Assembly: GCF_030295935.1 (NCBI RefSeq)
Contig: NZ_AP027362.1
Coordinates: 930,001-994,000, forward strand
DNA: 64,000 bases
From: Thalassotalea piscium
GTDB lineage: Bacteria > Pseudomonadota > Gammaproteobacteria > Enterobacterales > Alteromonadaceae
Reading direction: 5' to 3'
The notes below the pieces were generated by a model. It had not been told where the DNA came from and did not search any database. It saw only the letters and a list, made by a program, of their open reading frames with translations. Below are positions 44,754 to 52,873 of the stretch, piece after piece. Position 1 is the stretch's first letter; each line of letters starts with the position of its first letter. The position numbers were made by a program, and so were the translations under genes.

Positions 44754-44773
44754 TACTGTTTATTTGTACAGTA
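44754..44773. promoter_or_regulatory. LexA box controlling umuDC
   Basis: TACTGTTTATTTGTACAGTA contains CTGT-N8-ACAG with every consensus base of the gammaproteobacterial LexA site, 14 bases before the umuD ATG. Strong evidence for SOS control of the umuDC unit. The downstream yedK could once have shared it. Confidence 0.93.
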
Positions 44774-44834
44774 TAGTTGAACTGTTAAATTATGAAAGTA
44801 AAATTTAACGTTCATTGGCATTTGTTTGAATAAT

Positions 44835-44866
44835 AAAAAAGCCTCAATATTGAAGTATTGAGGCTT
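44835..44866 (-). terminator. Intrinsic terminator for the S46 peptidase transcript
   Basis: Read on the minus strand, AAGCCTCAATA-CTTCAA-TATTGAGGCTT followed by TTTTTT. It is 370 bases beyond the S46 stop codon, with a MITE lying between the two. The hairpin resembles those in the tRNA repeat array (GCCTCAACA...TGTTGAGGC). Confidence 0.8.
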
Positions 44867-44888
44867 TGTATATTTAGCTTGTAATCTA

Positions 44889-45187
44889 GGGCGTGTTGAA
44901 CTTTTCTGTACATTTTTACAGCGATTTGTTTGGTGTTTATACAAAGCTGAGCTTATGTAATGGGGTTGATCCCCATAAATAAGTGAAAAAGCCGTAGAAA
45001 AACCAAAGAGGTGCTGTCCTACGGATACGTTTAAACATCGTTGCTTACACGGAAGTAGATACTTAGCGTGAGCAGGACGCGGAAGCTGTCTAGCTCATTT
45101 ATGTAGAATACTACACTTTATTCGCTACGCCTCAATTAAATCATGTTTAATTCGTACAAAAATTGTACTCGAAAGATCAACACGCCC
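44889..45187. mobile_element. 299-bp MITE, family 2, flanked by TA
   Basis: Starts GGGCGTGTTGAACTTTTC and ends GAAAGATCAACACGCCC, with TA on each side. It is the second copy of the 34069-34377 type, matching it along the full length apart from small deletions and scattered changes. It was inserted between the S46 stop codon and the apparent S46 terminator. Confidence 0.87.
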
Positions 45188-45236
45188 TAATATGGACTAC
45201 AAGTGAATGTTTTTTTATGTTCATCTAATCATATAG

Positions 45237-47414
45237 TTACTTAACTATGGTCATTTCATCTACTATATTACCAGCACCATCGATATGCTCCATTGTCCAA
45301 AGCATAAAAGGTGCGCTAGTATGAATGGCTCGCTTAAATTTAGGATCGTAGTCCCAGTCGCCAATAATAGATTCGTATACACCGTCAAACACTAAGCCAA
45401 CAAATTCTCCGTTACCATTAAGTGTTGGAGAACCAGAGTTACCGCCTGTGATGTCAAGAGTCGACAAATAGTTTACAGGCACAGAGCCTAAACTTTCACG
45501 TTTGAAAGTACCAAATTCTTTATTAGTAATTGCAGAGCGGATGTTTTCAAAAAGATCAAACTCGTGATCACCTGCTACATACTTAGCTAGCATGCCTTCG
45601 AGTGTTGTGAAAGGTGTGGCAGTTAAACCATCTTGTGGTGAATAGCCTTTTACATTACCGTAGGTAATACGCAAAGAGCTGTTTGCATCAGCGTAAACCG
45701 GCTCACCTTTACTTTTTTTGTAGGCAATCATCGCATTCATAAACTGTGGACGAATTTGTGCTAATTTACCCGCAAGCTCTTCTGCTTGTTGTTCAAGCTT
45801 TTGGTCGTTTTCAAACTGCGAAACTGCAAATTGAATGTATGGATCTTTGCTGCGTTTGAATTCGTCAACCGATTTATTCATCCATGCTAGGCGAACACTC
45901 TCTTCATCAAGCTGTGTTTCACTGTGCATTTTATCTAGTTTTTTAGCTAGCTTTTTAGCATCAAAGGCTTCATCTAAGCCAAAAAATTGATCAAAGGTTG
46001 TATTACGCTCAGATGCAGGAAAGTCGGCATATTGTGCCATAAAATGAAGTAATACTGCTTTGTCTACGTTGGCATCGTAACGACGATTAACACGCTCCAT
46101 ACTTTGTGTAAAACGGTTCATATCTCGTTCTTGATAACCTTGCTTACGTTCAGTACTTGGCTTGTTCTTTTCATTAGCTAAGCGATATAAACGCTTTGCA
46201 ACACCCATTAAATTAGTACGGCCAATATAAGATAAAATCAGATCTCTTTCCTGATTTTTTTGACCTTCGGTAATTAAGGTGCTTAATTCGCTTAATGTTT
46301 TTCCATATTTCTGCTTACGCTGTTTAGACGCATTAATCCATACTTGTAGCTCGTTAAGCTCTTGTTGCTTGCGAGCTAACATATCGCCTTTATGGAAACT
46401 TTCAATCATAGAGCCATAGTTTTTTGCGTAATTAGCTAAACCAGCTAAGGTGCTTTCATACTTGATACGAGCTTCGCTACCTTCAGAAGCAGTTGATTTA
46501 ATTATATCAATGTACTCTTCTCTATAGCGTTTAGCTGTTGGATAAACTAAATTAAACTGGTTTTCTACTTCTTGAGCGGTACGGTAACGGTTAGTTCTTC
46601 CTGGATAGCCCAAAACCATCACATAGTCATTTTCCTCTACACCGTTAGCGTTTACTTTTAAAAAGGCTTTTGGCTCAAACGGTACATTGTCTTTAGCGTA
46701 ATCCGCAGGTTTACCGTTTTTATTAACATAAGCGCGGTAAAATGCCCAATCACCTGTGTGGCGTGGCCACATCCAATTATCGGTGTCGCCGCCAAACTTA
46801 CCAATGCTAGAAGGCGGTGCGTAAACTAATCGTACGTCGCGAATAGCAAGTTGCTTTATCAGGAAATACTCTAAGCCTCCATGAAAACTGTAAACCTCAC
46901 AGCGATAGTCTTGCGATGTTTCGCACTGCTGAACTAATACTTTTTCATTCTTCTCAATTTCTTTGAAGTACGCTTTACCTGTAACAGATTTCGCAATAGA
47001 GCCCGTTATTTTATCGGTTACATTGGTTAAAGATTCAGTCACATAAACACGAGATCCGGGAGCTGCTTGCAACTCATCTGACATTTTTTTAGCAACAAAA
47101 CCTTGCTTCAATAAGTTTGCTTTCTCGGTTGAGTTGTACTGAATAGAACCATAAGCACAATGATGATTAGTGACCACTAAGCCTTTGTCTGATAAAAATG
47201 AAGCGGTACAGCCACCTAAGCTAATAATCGCATTCATTGGAAACTGATCTAAATTTTCCATTTGAGTAGGGTCGAGCTTTAAGCCTGCTTTTTTAAGCTT
47301 GCCACTTATTTCTTGTAATTGGTGTGGTTGCCACATACCTTCATCAGCACTTGCTGTTCCAATAAGTAGCAATGATGTAAGGGACAATGCCTTAAACACT
47401 TTTTTATATAACAT
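45237..47414 (-). CDS. S46 family dipeptidyl-peptidase (DPP7/DPP11-like)
   Basis: Exported serine exopeptidase that removes dipeptides from peptide N-termini. It is 725 residues with a signal peptide ending TASA before DEGMW. The catalytic triad is visible: His in VTNHHCAYG near residue 85, Asp in GGDTDNWMWPRHTGDW near residue 220 and Ser in TGGNSGSPTLNG near residue 655. The residue after FD in GLVFDGVYES is Gly, which by recall goes with DPP7-like rather than acidic DPP11-like specificity; this should be checked by alignment. Role: peptide scavenging. Confidence 0.93.
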   Translation of the reverse strand: MLYKKVFKALSLTSLLLIGTASADEGMWQPHQLQEISGKLKKAGLKLDPTQMENLDQFPMNAIISLGGCTASFLSDKGLVVTNHHCAYGSIQYNSTEKANLLKQGFVAKKMSDELQAAPGSRVYVTESLTNVTDKITGSIAKSVTGKAYFKEIEKNEKVLVQQCETSQDYRCEVYSFHGGLEYFLIKQLAIRDVRLVYAPPSSIGKFGGDTDNWMWPRHTGDWAFYRAYVNKNGKPADYAKDNVPFEPKAFLKVNANGVEENDYVMVLGYPGRTNRYRTAQEVENQFNLVYPTAKRYREEYIDIIKSTASEGSEARIKYESTLAGLANYAKNYGSMIESFHKGDMLARKQQELNELQVWINASKQRKQKYGKTLSELSTLITEGQKNQERDLILSYIGRTNLMGVAKRLYRLANEKNKPSTERKQGYQERDMNRFTQSMERVNRRYDANVDKAVLLHFMAQYADFPASERNTTFDQFFGLDEAFDAKKLAKKLDKMHSETQLDEESVRLAWMNKSVDEFKRSKDPYIQFAVSQFENDQKLEQQAEELAGKLAQIRPQFMNAMIAYKKSKGEPVYADANSSLRITYGNVKGYSPQDGLTATPFTTLEGMLAKYVAGDHEFDLFENIRSAITNKEFGTFKRESLGSVPVNYLSTLDITGGNSGSPTLNGNGEFVGLVFDGVYESIIGDWDYDPKFKRAIHTSAPFMLWTMEHIDGAGNIVDEMTIVK

Positions 47415-47743
47415 GTTAATTTTCCTAGGGCTATTTCGGCTAGATATTATTTTTCAATAGCATTAAACCGTAGATACTAAGAAAAGTAAAAGAATTGTTA
47501 TGCTATCACATTGATTTATGTAAAATTTTGTAAAAACATGAAAACAAACATCTTATCTTTAACTGATATACCAGTATAAGTGTGTAAGAAACTTCTACAG
47601 GTTAATACTGTGAGGTTACGCAAGTGGTAAAGCAAAAAATGTTATTGCTTTGTATTTAAGTAAATGATGCTCATGAAAAAATCTATTGAGAATAATTGTG
47701 GCAAGGGCACTATCGTGAAAGTTGAGTTTATTATATAAGACCT
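47415..47743. other. Intergenic region, 329 bp, no gene seen
   Basis: AT-rich gap between two minus-strand genes. It should hold the S46 promoter near its left end (TTGTTATGCTATCAC region) and the 3' end of the hydrolase transcript. No repeat element, hairpin or operator is evident. Confidence 0.55.
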
Positions 47744-48919
47744 TTATTTAGGACTTGAAAACTTATCCGTTTGTGACCAAAATTCACTAGATATTTGGCT
47801 GATAACATTAGCTTCGGCGTTAATAAGTATCGCAAAACCAATGTCTAATTCAGGTGAATATCCAATATCTGCCCGAAATCCTTCTACCCAGCCAGAATGA
47901 TAGATTATTTTTTGTTTATCAAATTGATAAATCCTCCAGCCGTAACCGTAATGAGCGTCGGTTAAATGCTCTCGCCAATATTTTCTTCGCATATTTCTTT
48001 TAGTTTTTATTCTTGGTGTGGTTAATTCTCTCAATAGCGCTGGCGATAAAACATCGGGGTTATGGCCTAAGTTTGCAATTAACCATTTTCCTATATCTGA
48101 AATACTTGAATTAATACCAGCAGAAGGTGCAACTTTATAAAAGTCAGGTTCAACCTCTACCGTGCGCCAAATATACTGCTTTAGATGTTTACCTCGTTTA
48201 TCTTTCTTATTTGTTGATATTACTTTTCGTAAAACATGGGGTTTAGCTGTGTTTAAGTTTTGTTGAAATGCATTAAAACCAATGGAAGTGTCATTCATTT
48301 TTAAAGGGGAAAAAAGCCTTTCTGTCAGTAAAGTTGAGTAACTTTTATCTTGGCTCGTTTCAATGGCAGGCTGTAATAAGCCAAAAGTAATATTTTGATA
48401 GCCGTAACACTTTTCAGGTTGGCAAATGGGAGTGATACGATCAAAGCGACCAATAATTTTATCCATGCTCCAATTTTCATGGAGTAAATTATCATAAGCA
48501 TTAGGCATTAAACCACTAGAGTGGCTGAGTATATGCTTCAATTGAATTTTTTCTGCTGCACCTTCTTTCGCTAAAGAAAAGTTGGGAACATATTTAGTAA
48601 TAGGATCCGATAAGTTAAGTACCTGCTCTTGTGTAAGCATAGTAGTAATAGTTGAAGCAAAGGTTTTAGAGACCGAAGCTAAACGAAATACTGTATTACT
48701 ATTAATTTTTTGTAATTTGCTTTTATCAGTGTGGCCAAATGTTTCTAAGGAAACTATTTCATTATTTTTTACAATGGCATAAGCGCCACCAGGAATGTTA
48801 TATTTTTCCAACTGTTTTGCGACATATGTCGAGAACTCAAAATTAAACTTCTCAAGCGTATCTGCATAAGAAGTTGATACAAATATAGTTAACCAAAAAA
48901 AACAAAGTAGTCGAATCAA
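47744..48919 (-). CDS. Serine hydrolase, class C beta-lactamase/PBP4* family
   Basis: An exported hydrolase of the beta-lactamase-related (AmpC/esterase/D-peptidase) family, 391 residues from TTG 48919. That start follows AAGGGG and yields a clean signal peptide, MIRLLCFFWLTIFVSTSYA. A GTG ten codons upstream lacks a ribosome site. The active-site Ser-x-x-Lys is in RLASVSKTFAST, the Tyr in the YGYQNITFG segment, and the third motif is YHSGWVEGFR, where HSG replaces KTG. The substrate cannot be told from sequence; beta-lactamase, esterase and D-amino-peptidase are all possible. Confidence 0.85.
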   Translation of the reverse strand: MIRLLCFFWLTIFVSTSYADTLEKFNFEFSTYVAKQLEKYNIPGGAYAIVKNNEIVSLETFGHTDKSKLQKINSNTVFRLASVSKTFASTITTMLTQEQVLNLSDPITKYVPNFSLAKEGAAEKIQLKHILSHSSGLMPNAYDNLLHENWSMDKIIGRFDRITPICQPEKCYGYQNITFGLLQPAIETSQDKSYSTLLTERLFSPLKMNDTSIGFNAFQQNLNTAKPHVLRKVISTNKKDKRGKHLKQYIWRTVEVEPDFYKVAPSAGINSSISDIGKWLIANLGHNPDVLSPALLRELTTPRIKTKRNMRRKYWREHLTDAHYGYGWRIYQFDKQKIIYHSGWVEGFRADIGYSPELDIGFAILINAEANVISQISSEFWSQTDKFSSPK

Positions 48920-48959
48920 CGCTGACCCCTTAAATAAGCTATTTCTCACTTCTTCAAAA

Positions 48960-49036
48960 AGAAAAACCTCAATATATACAGAGGCTTCGTTATGAATAAT
49001 ACAGGTTGCTAGAGTCGAATAGGCGACCTACTGATG
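48960..49036 (-). pseudogene. Decayed tRNA-Thr 3' fragment with terminator remnant
   Basis: The plus strand reads ACCTCAATATATACAGAGGC, then TTCGTTATGAAT, then GAGTCGAATAGGCGACCTAC and TGAT. These match the terminator hairpin, the TTCGTTATGAAT linker and the T-arm/variable-loop part of the functional tRNA-Thr at 49825, with several changes. It carries GGCGACCTACTGAT, as in the functional gene, not the altered GCCGGTCT form of the tandem repeats. It is thus an older, separate remnant. The rest of the 48920-49306 gap shows nothing. Confidence 0.6.
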
Positions 49037-49306
49037 CCAAATATAAATTACCTACAGCACTGTTACTAAAAGATGTTAAATTTAAGTATGCTCTTATTGC
49101 TTTTCACTGAGGTACTTAAATTAATCTTATAATGAGAATTACATGATGCTCAAGTTGAGCATTGCAATGATATATTGCCATTATTAATTGAAATACAATG
49201 ATAAAGCTATTGAAGCACTGTTGCAATAAATGCAGTATGTAACCTGATGTAATAAGGAAGTGTTGTAACCGTTAATTGGTTAATAAATCCCACTAGCAAC
49301 AGATAC

Positions 49307-49333
49307 AAAAAGCCCTAACCGAAGTTAAGGCTT
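49307..49333 (-). terminator. Final terminator of the tRNA/repeat unit
   Basis: On the minus strand AAGCCTTAAC-TTCG-GTTAGGGCTTTTT, a hairpin with one mismatch and a T run. It follows the last repeat unit and differs in sequence from the hairpins inside the array, so it marks the original end of the operon. Confidence 0.75.
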
Positions 49334-49352
49334 GATGCTTCCTACGAAGGAA

Positions 49353-49824
49353 TGGTGCCGACTGCCGGAGTCGAACTGCCGGTCTAATATGAGCTACTGA
49401 TTCAATCAGTGTCAGTTTTATTTGAGTAAATAAAAAAGCCTCAACATTGCTGTTGAGGCTTCGTTATGAATGGTGCCGACTGCCGGAGTCGAACTGCCGG
49501 TCTGATATGAGCTACTGATTCAATCAGTGTCAGTTTTATTTGAGCAAATAAAAAAGCCTCAACATTGCTGTTGAGGCCTTGATATGAATGGTGCCGACTG
49601 CCGGAGTCGAACTGCCGGTCTGATATGAGCTACTGATTCAATCAGTGTCAGTTTTATTTGAGCAAATAAAAAAGCCTCAACATTGCTGTTGAGGCTTCGT
49701 TATGAATGGTGCCGACTGCCGGAGTCGAACTGCCGGTCTAATATGAGCTACTGATTCAATCAGTGTCAGTTTTATTTGAGCAAATAAAAAAGCCTCAACA
49801 TTGCTGTTGAGGCTTCGTTATGAA
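49353..49824 (-). repeat. Four 118-bp tandem repeats built from the tRNA-Thr 3' end
   Basis: Units start at 49353, 49471, 49589 and 49707, exactly 118 bp apart, and the functional tRNA-Thr starts at 49825, again 118 bp on. In RNA sense each unit has an AAATAAAACTGACACTGATT leader, a CTGATTGAATCAG hairpin and a tRNA-Thr 3' part (GTTCGACTCCGGCAGTCGGC plus ACCA). Then comes TTCATAACGA and a terminator, GCCTCAACA...TGTTGAGGC plus six T. The units are nearly identical. The 5' half (acceptor strand, D-arm) is missing, so they are not tRNA genes. The layout is like the tyrT repeats (rtT RNA) of E. coli. Confidence 0.92.
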
Positions 49825-49900
<76 letters not shown>

Positions 49901-50011
49901 ACACGAAGACGTGTGCGATAATTATTTTCTATTGAATATAACTATCTTGGCACCGAATAAATAATTGTTAATTAACAATTTATTTATTCTACTCTTTACT
50001 AAGAGTTAATA

Positions 50012-50087
50012 TGGTGCCTCGACCCGGAATCGAACCAGGGACACGAGGATTTTCAATCCTCTGCTCTACCGACTGAGCTATCGAGGC
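50012..50087 (-). tRNA. tRNA-Phe (GAA anticodon)
   Basis: 76 nt with an encoded CCA end. The acceptor stem GCCTCGA pairs with TCGAGGC, the anticodon stem-loop GAGGATTGAAAATCCTC gives GAA, and the T-arm contains GGTTCGATTCC. It is probably co-transcribed with tRNA-Thr. The 111-base spacer is AT-rich and has an inverted repeat, AATTGTTAATTAACAATT, that may be a processing site. The 215 bases upstream (50096-50310) should hold the promoter. Confidence 0.97.
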
Positions 50088-50310
50088 ACAGTGATAATAA
50101 ATTATCATGTACTCATCTTTAAATGTTTCGTTAAAAACTTAAAGATGTTGTCTTTTTGGCTTTGCCTTGAAGACGGGGCGTATTAAACTGTTTTTCCTTT
50201 TCCCCGTCAACTCTTTTTTTTAAAAAAATGTTCGTTTGACGCTTTTTTCGGCTTATAGCGGTAAAAAAGAACATAATGCACGTTTTTTATCGTTATAACT
50301 TTTTATATTA

Positions 50311-50583
50311 TTACTTTTTCTCAGGTACGTAACCTTCAATTTTGGGCTCAATACCTTCAAATAAATAATTGATCATATGTTTTTCTAAAATTGCACGATC
50401 ATCAGGGTTCATCATATTCATCTTATGCTCGTTGATCAGCATTGTTTGTTTCTTTTGCCAATTAGTCCATGCTTCTTGGCTAATGTTGTCGAATATGCGT
50501 TTACCAACGTCACCAGGATATAACTGAAAGCGTAACCCTTCAGTTTCTTTTTTTAGATTTTGACAAAATACCATTCTACTCAT
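50311..50583 (-). CDS. yggX: Probable Fe(2+)-trafficking protein YggX
   Basis: A 90-residue protein linked in enteric bacteria to protection of Fe-S clusters from oxidation. The N-terminus [17 protein letters not shown] carries the family's conserved Cys. [18 protein letters not shown] and [19 protein letters not shown] are diagnostic. In many relatives it follows mutY; here mutY lies about 8 kb away, separated by the efflux operon. Confidence 0.96.
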   Translation of the reverse strand: MSRMVFCQNLKKETEGLRFQLYPGDVGKRIFDNISQEAWTNWQKKQTMLINEHKMNMMNPDDRAILEKHMINYLFEGIEPKIEGYVPEKK

Positions 50584-50719
50584 AACAAATCTCTTGCTCT
50601 TTAAATAATGATGGAGTGATTAAAAAGGATTTTATCATACTCATTACGTTTTACTTAAGTTTTTTAGTCACAGTTGGCTTAATGTCCATTGTCCGAACGC
50701 TAGTCCTTTTTAGTAATTT

Positions 50720-50741
50720 AAAAGTGTCCACGGACACTTTT
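50720..50741. promoter_or_regulatory. Palindrome upstream of efflux operon (probable activator site)
   Basis: AAAAGTGTCC-AC-GGACACTTTT is a perfect 10-bp inverted repeat with a 2-base spacer. It is centred about 62 bases upstream of the -24 element of the sigma-54-type promoter at 50791, the usual place for an enhancer-binding regulator. The operon's own NtrC-type response regulator is the obvious candidate to bind it. Confidence 0.65.
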
Positions 50742-50790
50742 AATAATTCGTTTATTACAGTTTAATTATAAATAACAATACTTTAAGTTT

Positions 50791-50808
50791 TTGGCATGCA
50801 GTCTGCTT
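50791..50808 (+). promoter_or_regulatory. Sigma-54 promoter of the efflux operon
   Basis: TTGGCATGCAGTCTGCTT matches the -24/-12 consensus TTGGCAC-N5-TTGCT closely. The invariant GG (50793-50794) and GC (50805-50806) are exactly 10 bases apart. It lies about 35 bases before the adaptor ATG. An operon with a sigma-54 regulator downstream makes autoregulation likely. Confidence 0.75.
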
Positions 50809-50841
50809 CTATCAAATTAAGTAAAGGTTTAAGAGGTGTTT

Positions 50842-52104
50842 ATGATTAAGGATACTAGCCAGCAAGATACTATGCTCAGCTCAAGTAAGAAAACGGGATT
50901 GAAAGTATCGCTCTCTATATTAATTGCTGTGATTTTTATCACTATTGCTTGGCAATCATTTAGTTCATGGCAACGTAATGAAATAAGTGTAGCGACAGAG
51001 CAGCTGAAACTGGCAACTGTAGAAAGAGGAGATTTACTACGCGATATTATAGCTACAGGCAAAGTAGTTGCGGCTAATGCACCCATTGTATATAGCCCTG
51101 AGGATGGTTTAGTCACTTTGTTAGTTAAGCCTGGTGATTTAGTCAATTTCGGTCAACAGGTAGCAATTATTGATAGCCCGCAGCTAATGGCTAAATTAAA
51201 CCAACAAAAAACATTAGTACAACAGCTAAGCGCAGATGTTAGTCGTGAAAAATTGGCGGCTCGTAGAACAGAGCTGACATTGAAACAAAAGGCTGAGCTG
51301 GCAAAAGTTAATTTGGTCGCCGCAGAGCGTGAATGGCGAAGGGCAGATATTTCAATAAAACGTCATTTGATCAGCCAAATAGACTATGAAGAATCGCAAG
51401 ATGAATTGGCTAAGGCAAAGCTAACTGCTCATCATGCTGAACAGGAAGCAAAACTTGCACAAGATACATTAGCGTTTGAGGTAGAGAATAAAGTGTTACA
51501 GCTAAAAGCGAAACAACAAGAGTTGGCTGAGCTGCAACGAAAAGTTGATGAATTAAATGTTACTTCGCCTGTTGCTGGCATTGTGGGGAATTGGTTAGTC
51601 GAGCAGAAGGCTAAAATTACTAGCAATGAGTCACTGATGATGATTGTTGATCTTTCTGCTTATGAAGCTGAATTACAAGTACCTGAAGCTTTTGCTGGAG
51701 ATATTGGCTTGGGTATGAGTGTAGAGGTTAACTTTGGCGGTGAAACGTTAGCGGGTAAGTTAGCTTCAATCTCACCAGAGGTTATTAATAATCAAGTAAC
51801 AACACGAGTACGCATAGAAAATACCCACGATGCTAACTTAAGACAAAACCAACGAGTGAGCGCACGAATAATTTTAGAGCAGAAACACAATGTTTTAATG
51901 ATTCGACGAGGCCCTTTCTATCAAAGTGGTGCGGGTAAAGTAAGTTATAAAGTACAAGAAAACATAGCTCAAAAAATCGCTATAGTTACTGGCGCAACTA
52001 GCATGAGTCATATTGAAGTTATTAATGGAGTTAAAGAGGGAGATGTACTAGTAACCTCTGATCTCGAAATTTTTGAAAATAAAGCACAAGTATTGCTTTA
52101 CTAA
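50842..52104 (+). CDS. HlyD/MacA-type periplasmic adaptor
   Basis: Membrane fusion protein of an ABC efflux system, 420 residues from ATG 50842 after AAGAGG; a GTG two codons earlier is less likely. One N-terminal membrane anchor (VSLSILIAVIFITIAWQSF) is followed by a biotinyl-lipoyl half-motif (GKVVAANAPIVYSPEDGLVT), a long coiled-coil hairpin (residues about 110-235), the second lipoyl half (LNVTSPVAGIVGNWLVE) and a beta-barrel domain. It links inner-membrane transporters to an outer-membrane channel; no TolC gene is present here. Confidence 0.9.
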   Translation: MIKDTSQQDTMLSSSKKTGLKVSLSILIAVIFITIAWQSFSSWQRNEISVATEQLKLATVERGDLLRDIIATGKVVAANAPIVYSPEDGLVTLLVKPGDLVNFGQQVAIIDSPQLMAKLNQQKTLVQQLSADVSREKLAARRTELTLKQKAELAKVNLVAAEREWRRADISIKRHLISQIDYEESQDELAKAKLTAHHAEQEAKLAQDTLAFEVENKVLQLKAKQQELAELQRKVDELNVTSPVAGIVGNWLVEQKAKITSNESLMMIVDLSAYEAELQVPEAFAGDIGLGMSVEVNFGGETLAGKLASISPEVINNQVTTRVRIENTHDANLRQNQRVSARIILEQKHNVLMIRRGPFYQSGAGKVSYKVQENIAQKIAIVTGATSMSHIEVINGVKEGDVLVTSDLEIFENKAQVLLY

Positions 52105-52122
52105 TTAATGAAGGATTTAAAG

Positions 52123-52836
52123 ATGTTAACAATGTCAAATATTAGCAAGGTTTATCATACCGACTTAGTGCAGACTCATGCGCTTAGGGATTTTAATTTA
52201 ACGGTTAAAGAAGGAGAGTTTGTTTCAGTTACGGGACCTTCAGGCTCTGGTAAAACAACATTTTTAAATATTGCCGGACTACTTGAATCGATTAGCTCTG
52301 GTGATTATCGCCTTGACGGTGAAAGTGTGGTTGGGCTTAGTGATAGAGAATTGTCTCGTCTTAGAAATGAAAAAATAGGGTTTATTTTTCAGGGTTTTAA
52401 CTTAATACCTGATCTTAACTTATTTGAGAATGTTGATGTACCGCTGCGTTATCGTGGTTTTAACGCGCGTCAACGTAAAGAAAAAATAGAAAAAGCACTA
52501 GAAATGGTCGGTTTAGCTGCTCGTATGAAACATTTACCTTCACAGCTTTCCGGTGGTCAGCAGCAACGAGTTGCAATTGCGCGAGCACTAGCAGGCGAGC
52601 CTAAGTTTTTATTAGCGGATGAGCCAACGGGTAATCTTGATAGTTTAATGGCGAAACAAGTCATGGAGCTATTAGAAGATATTAATAAACAAGGTACAAC
52701 AATTGTTATGGTGACGCATGATCCTGAGCTCGCAAGGAGAGCGCAGCGTAATATTCAAATTGTTGATGGCCAATTATGCGACTTTAAAATGTATCAAGGC
52801 GGACAATTATCAAATGAACAATCGGCAACTGCTTAA
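52123..52836 (+). CDS. ABC transporter ATPase (MacB/LolD type)
   Basis: A 237-residue ATPase from ATG 52123, preferred over ATG 52108 because AAGGA lies 7 bases before it. Walker A is GPSGSGKTTFLNI, the signature LSGGQQQRVAIARAL, Walker B FLLADEPTGNLDS and the H-loop MVTHDPELA. It has the typical short MacB-class shape, energising FtsX-like permeases of the following two genes. Confidence 0.94.
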   Translation: MLTMSNISKVYHTDLVQTHALRDFNLTVKEGEFVSVTGPSGSGKTTFLNIAGLLESISSGDYRLDGESVVGLSDRELSRLRNEKIGFIFQGFNLIPDLNLFENVDVPLRYRGFNARQRKEKIEKALEMVGLAARMKHLPSQLSGGQQQRVAIARALAGEPKFLLADEPTGNLDSLMAKQVMELLEDINKQGTTIVMVTHDPELARRAQRNIQIVDGQLCDFKMYQGGQLSNEQSATA

Positions 52837-52873
52837 TTATGACGACCAACAAAACTTCAAATAAGGAAAGTTA

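Noticed and set aside
44753..44944. Minus-strand 63-residue reading frame upstream of umuD
   Set aside because: It runs through the LexA box, a terminator hairpin and the end of a MITE, and has no domain or ribosome site. Chance frame.
49126..49150. Fur-box-like TAATGAGAATTACATGAT near the hydrolase gene
   Set aside because: It matches the 19-bp Fur consensus poorly and no iron gene is adjacent.
49353..49824. Possible CRISPR array or cluster of functional tRNA-Thr genes
   Set aside because: The whole 118-bp unit is repeated, with no unique spacers, so it is not CRISPR. Each unit lacks the 5' acceptor strand and D-arm, so none can fold as a tRNA.
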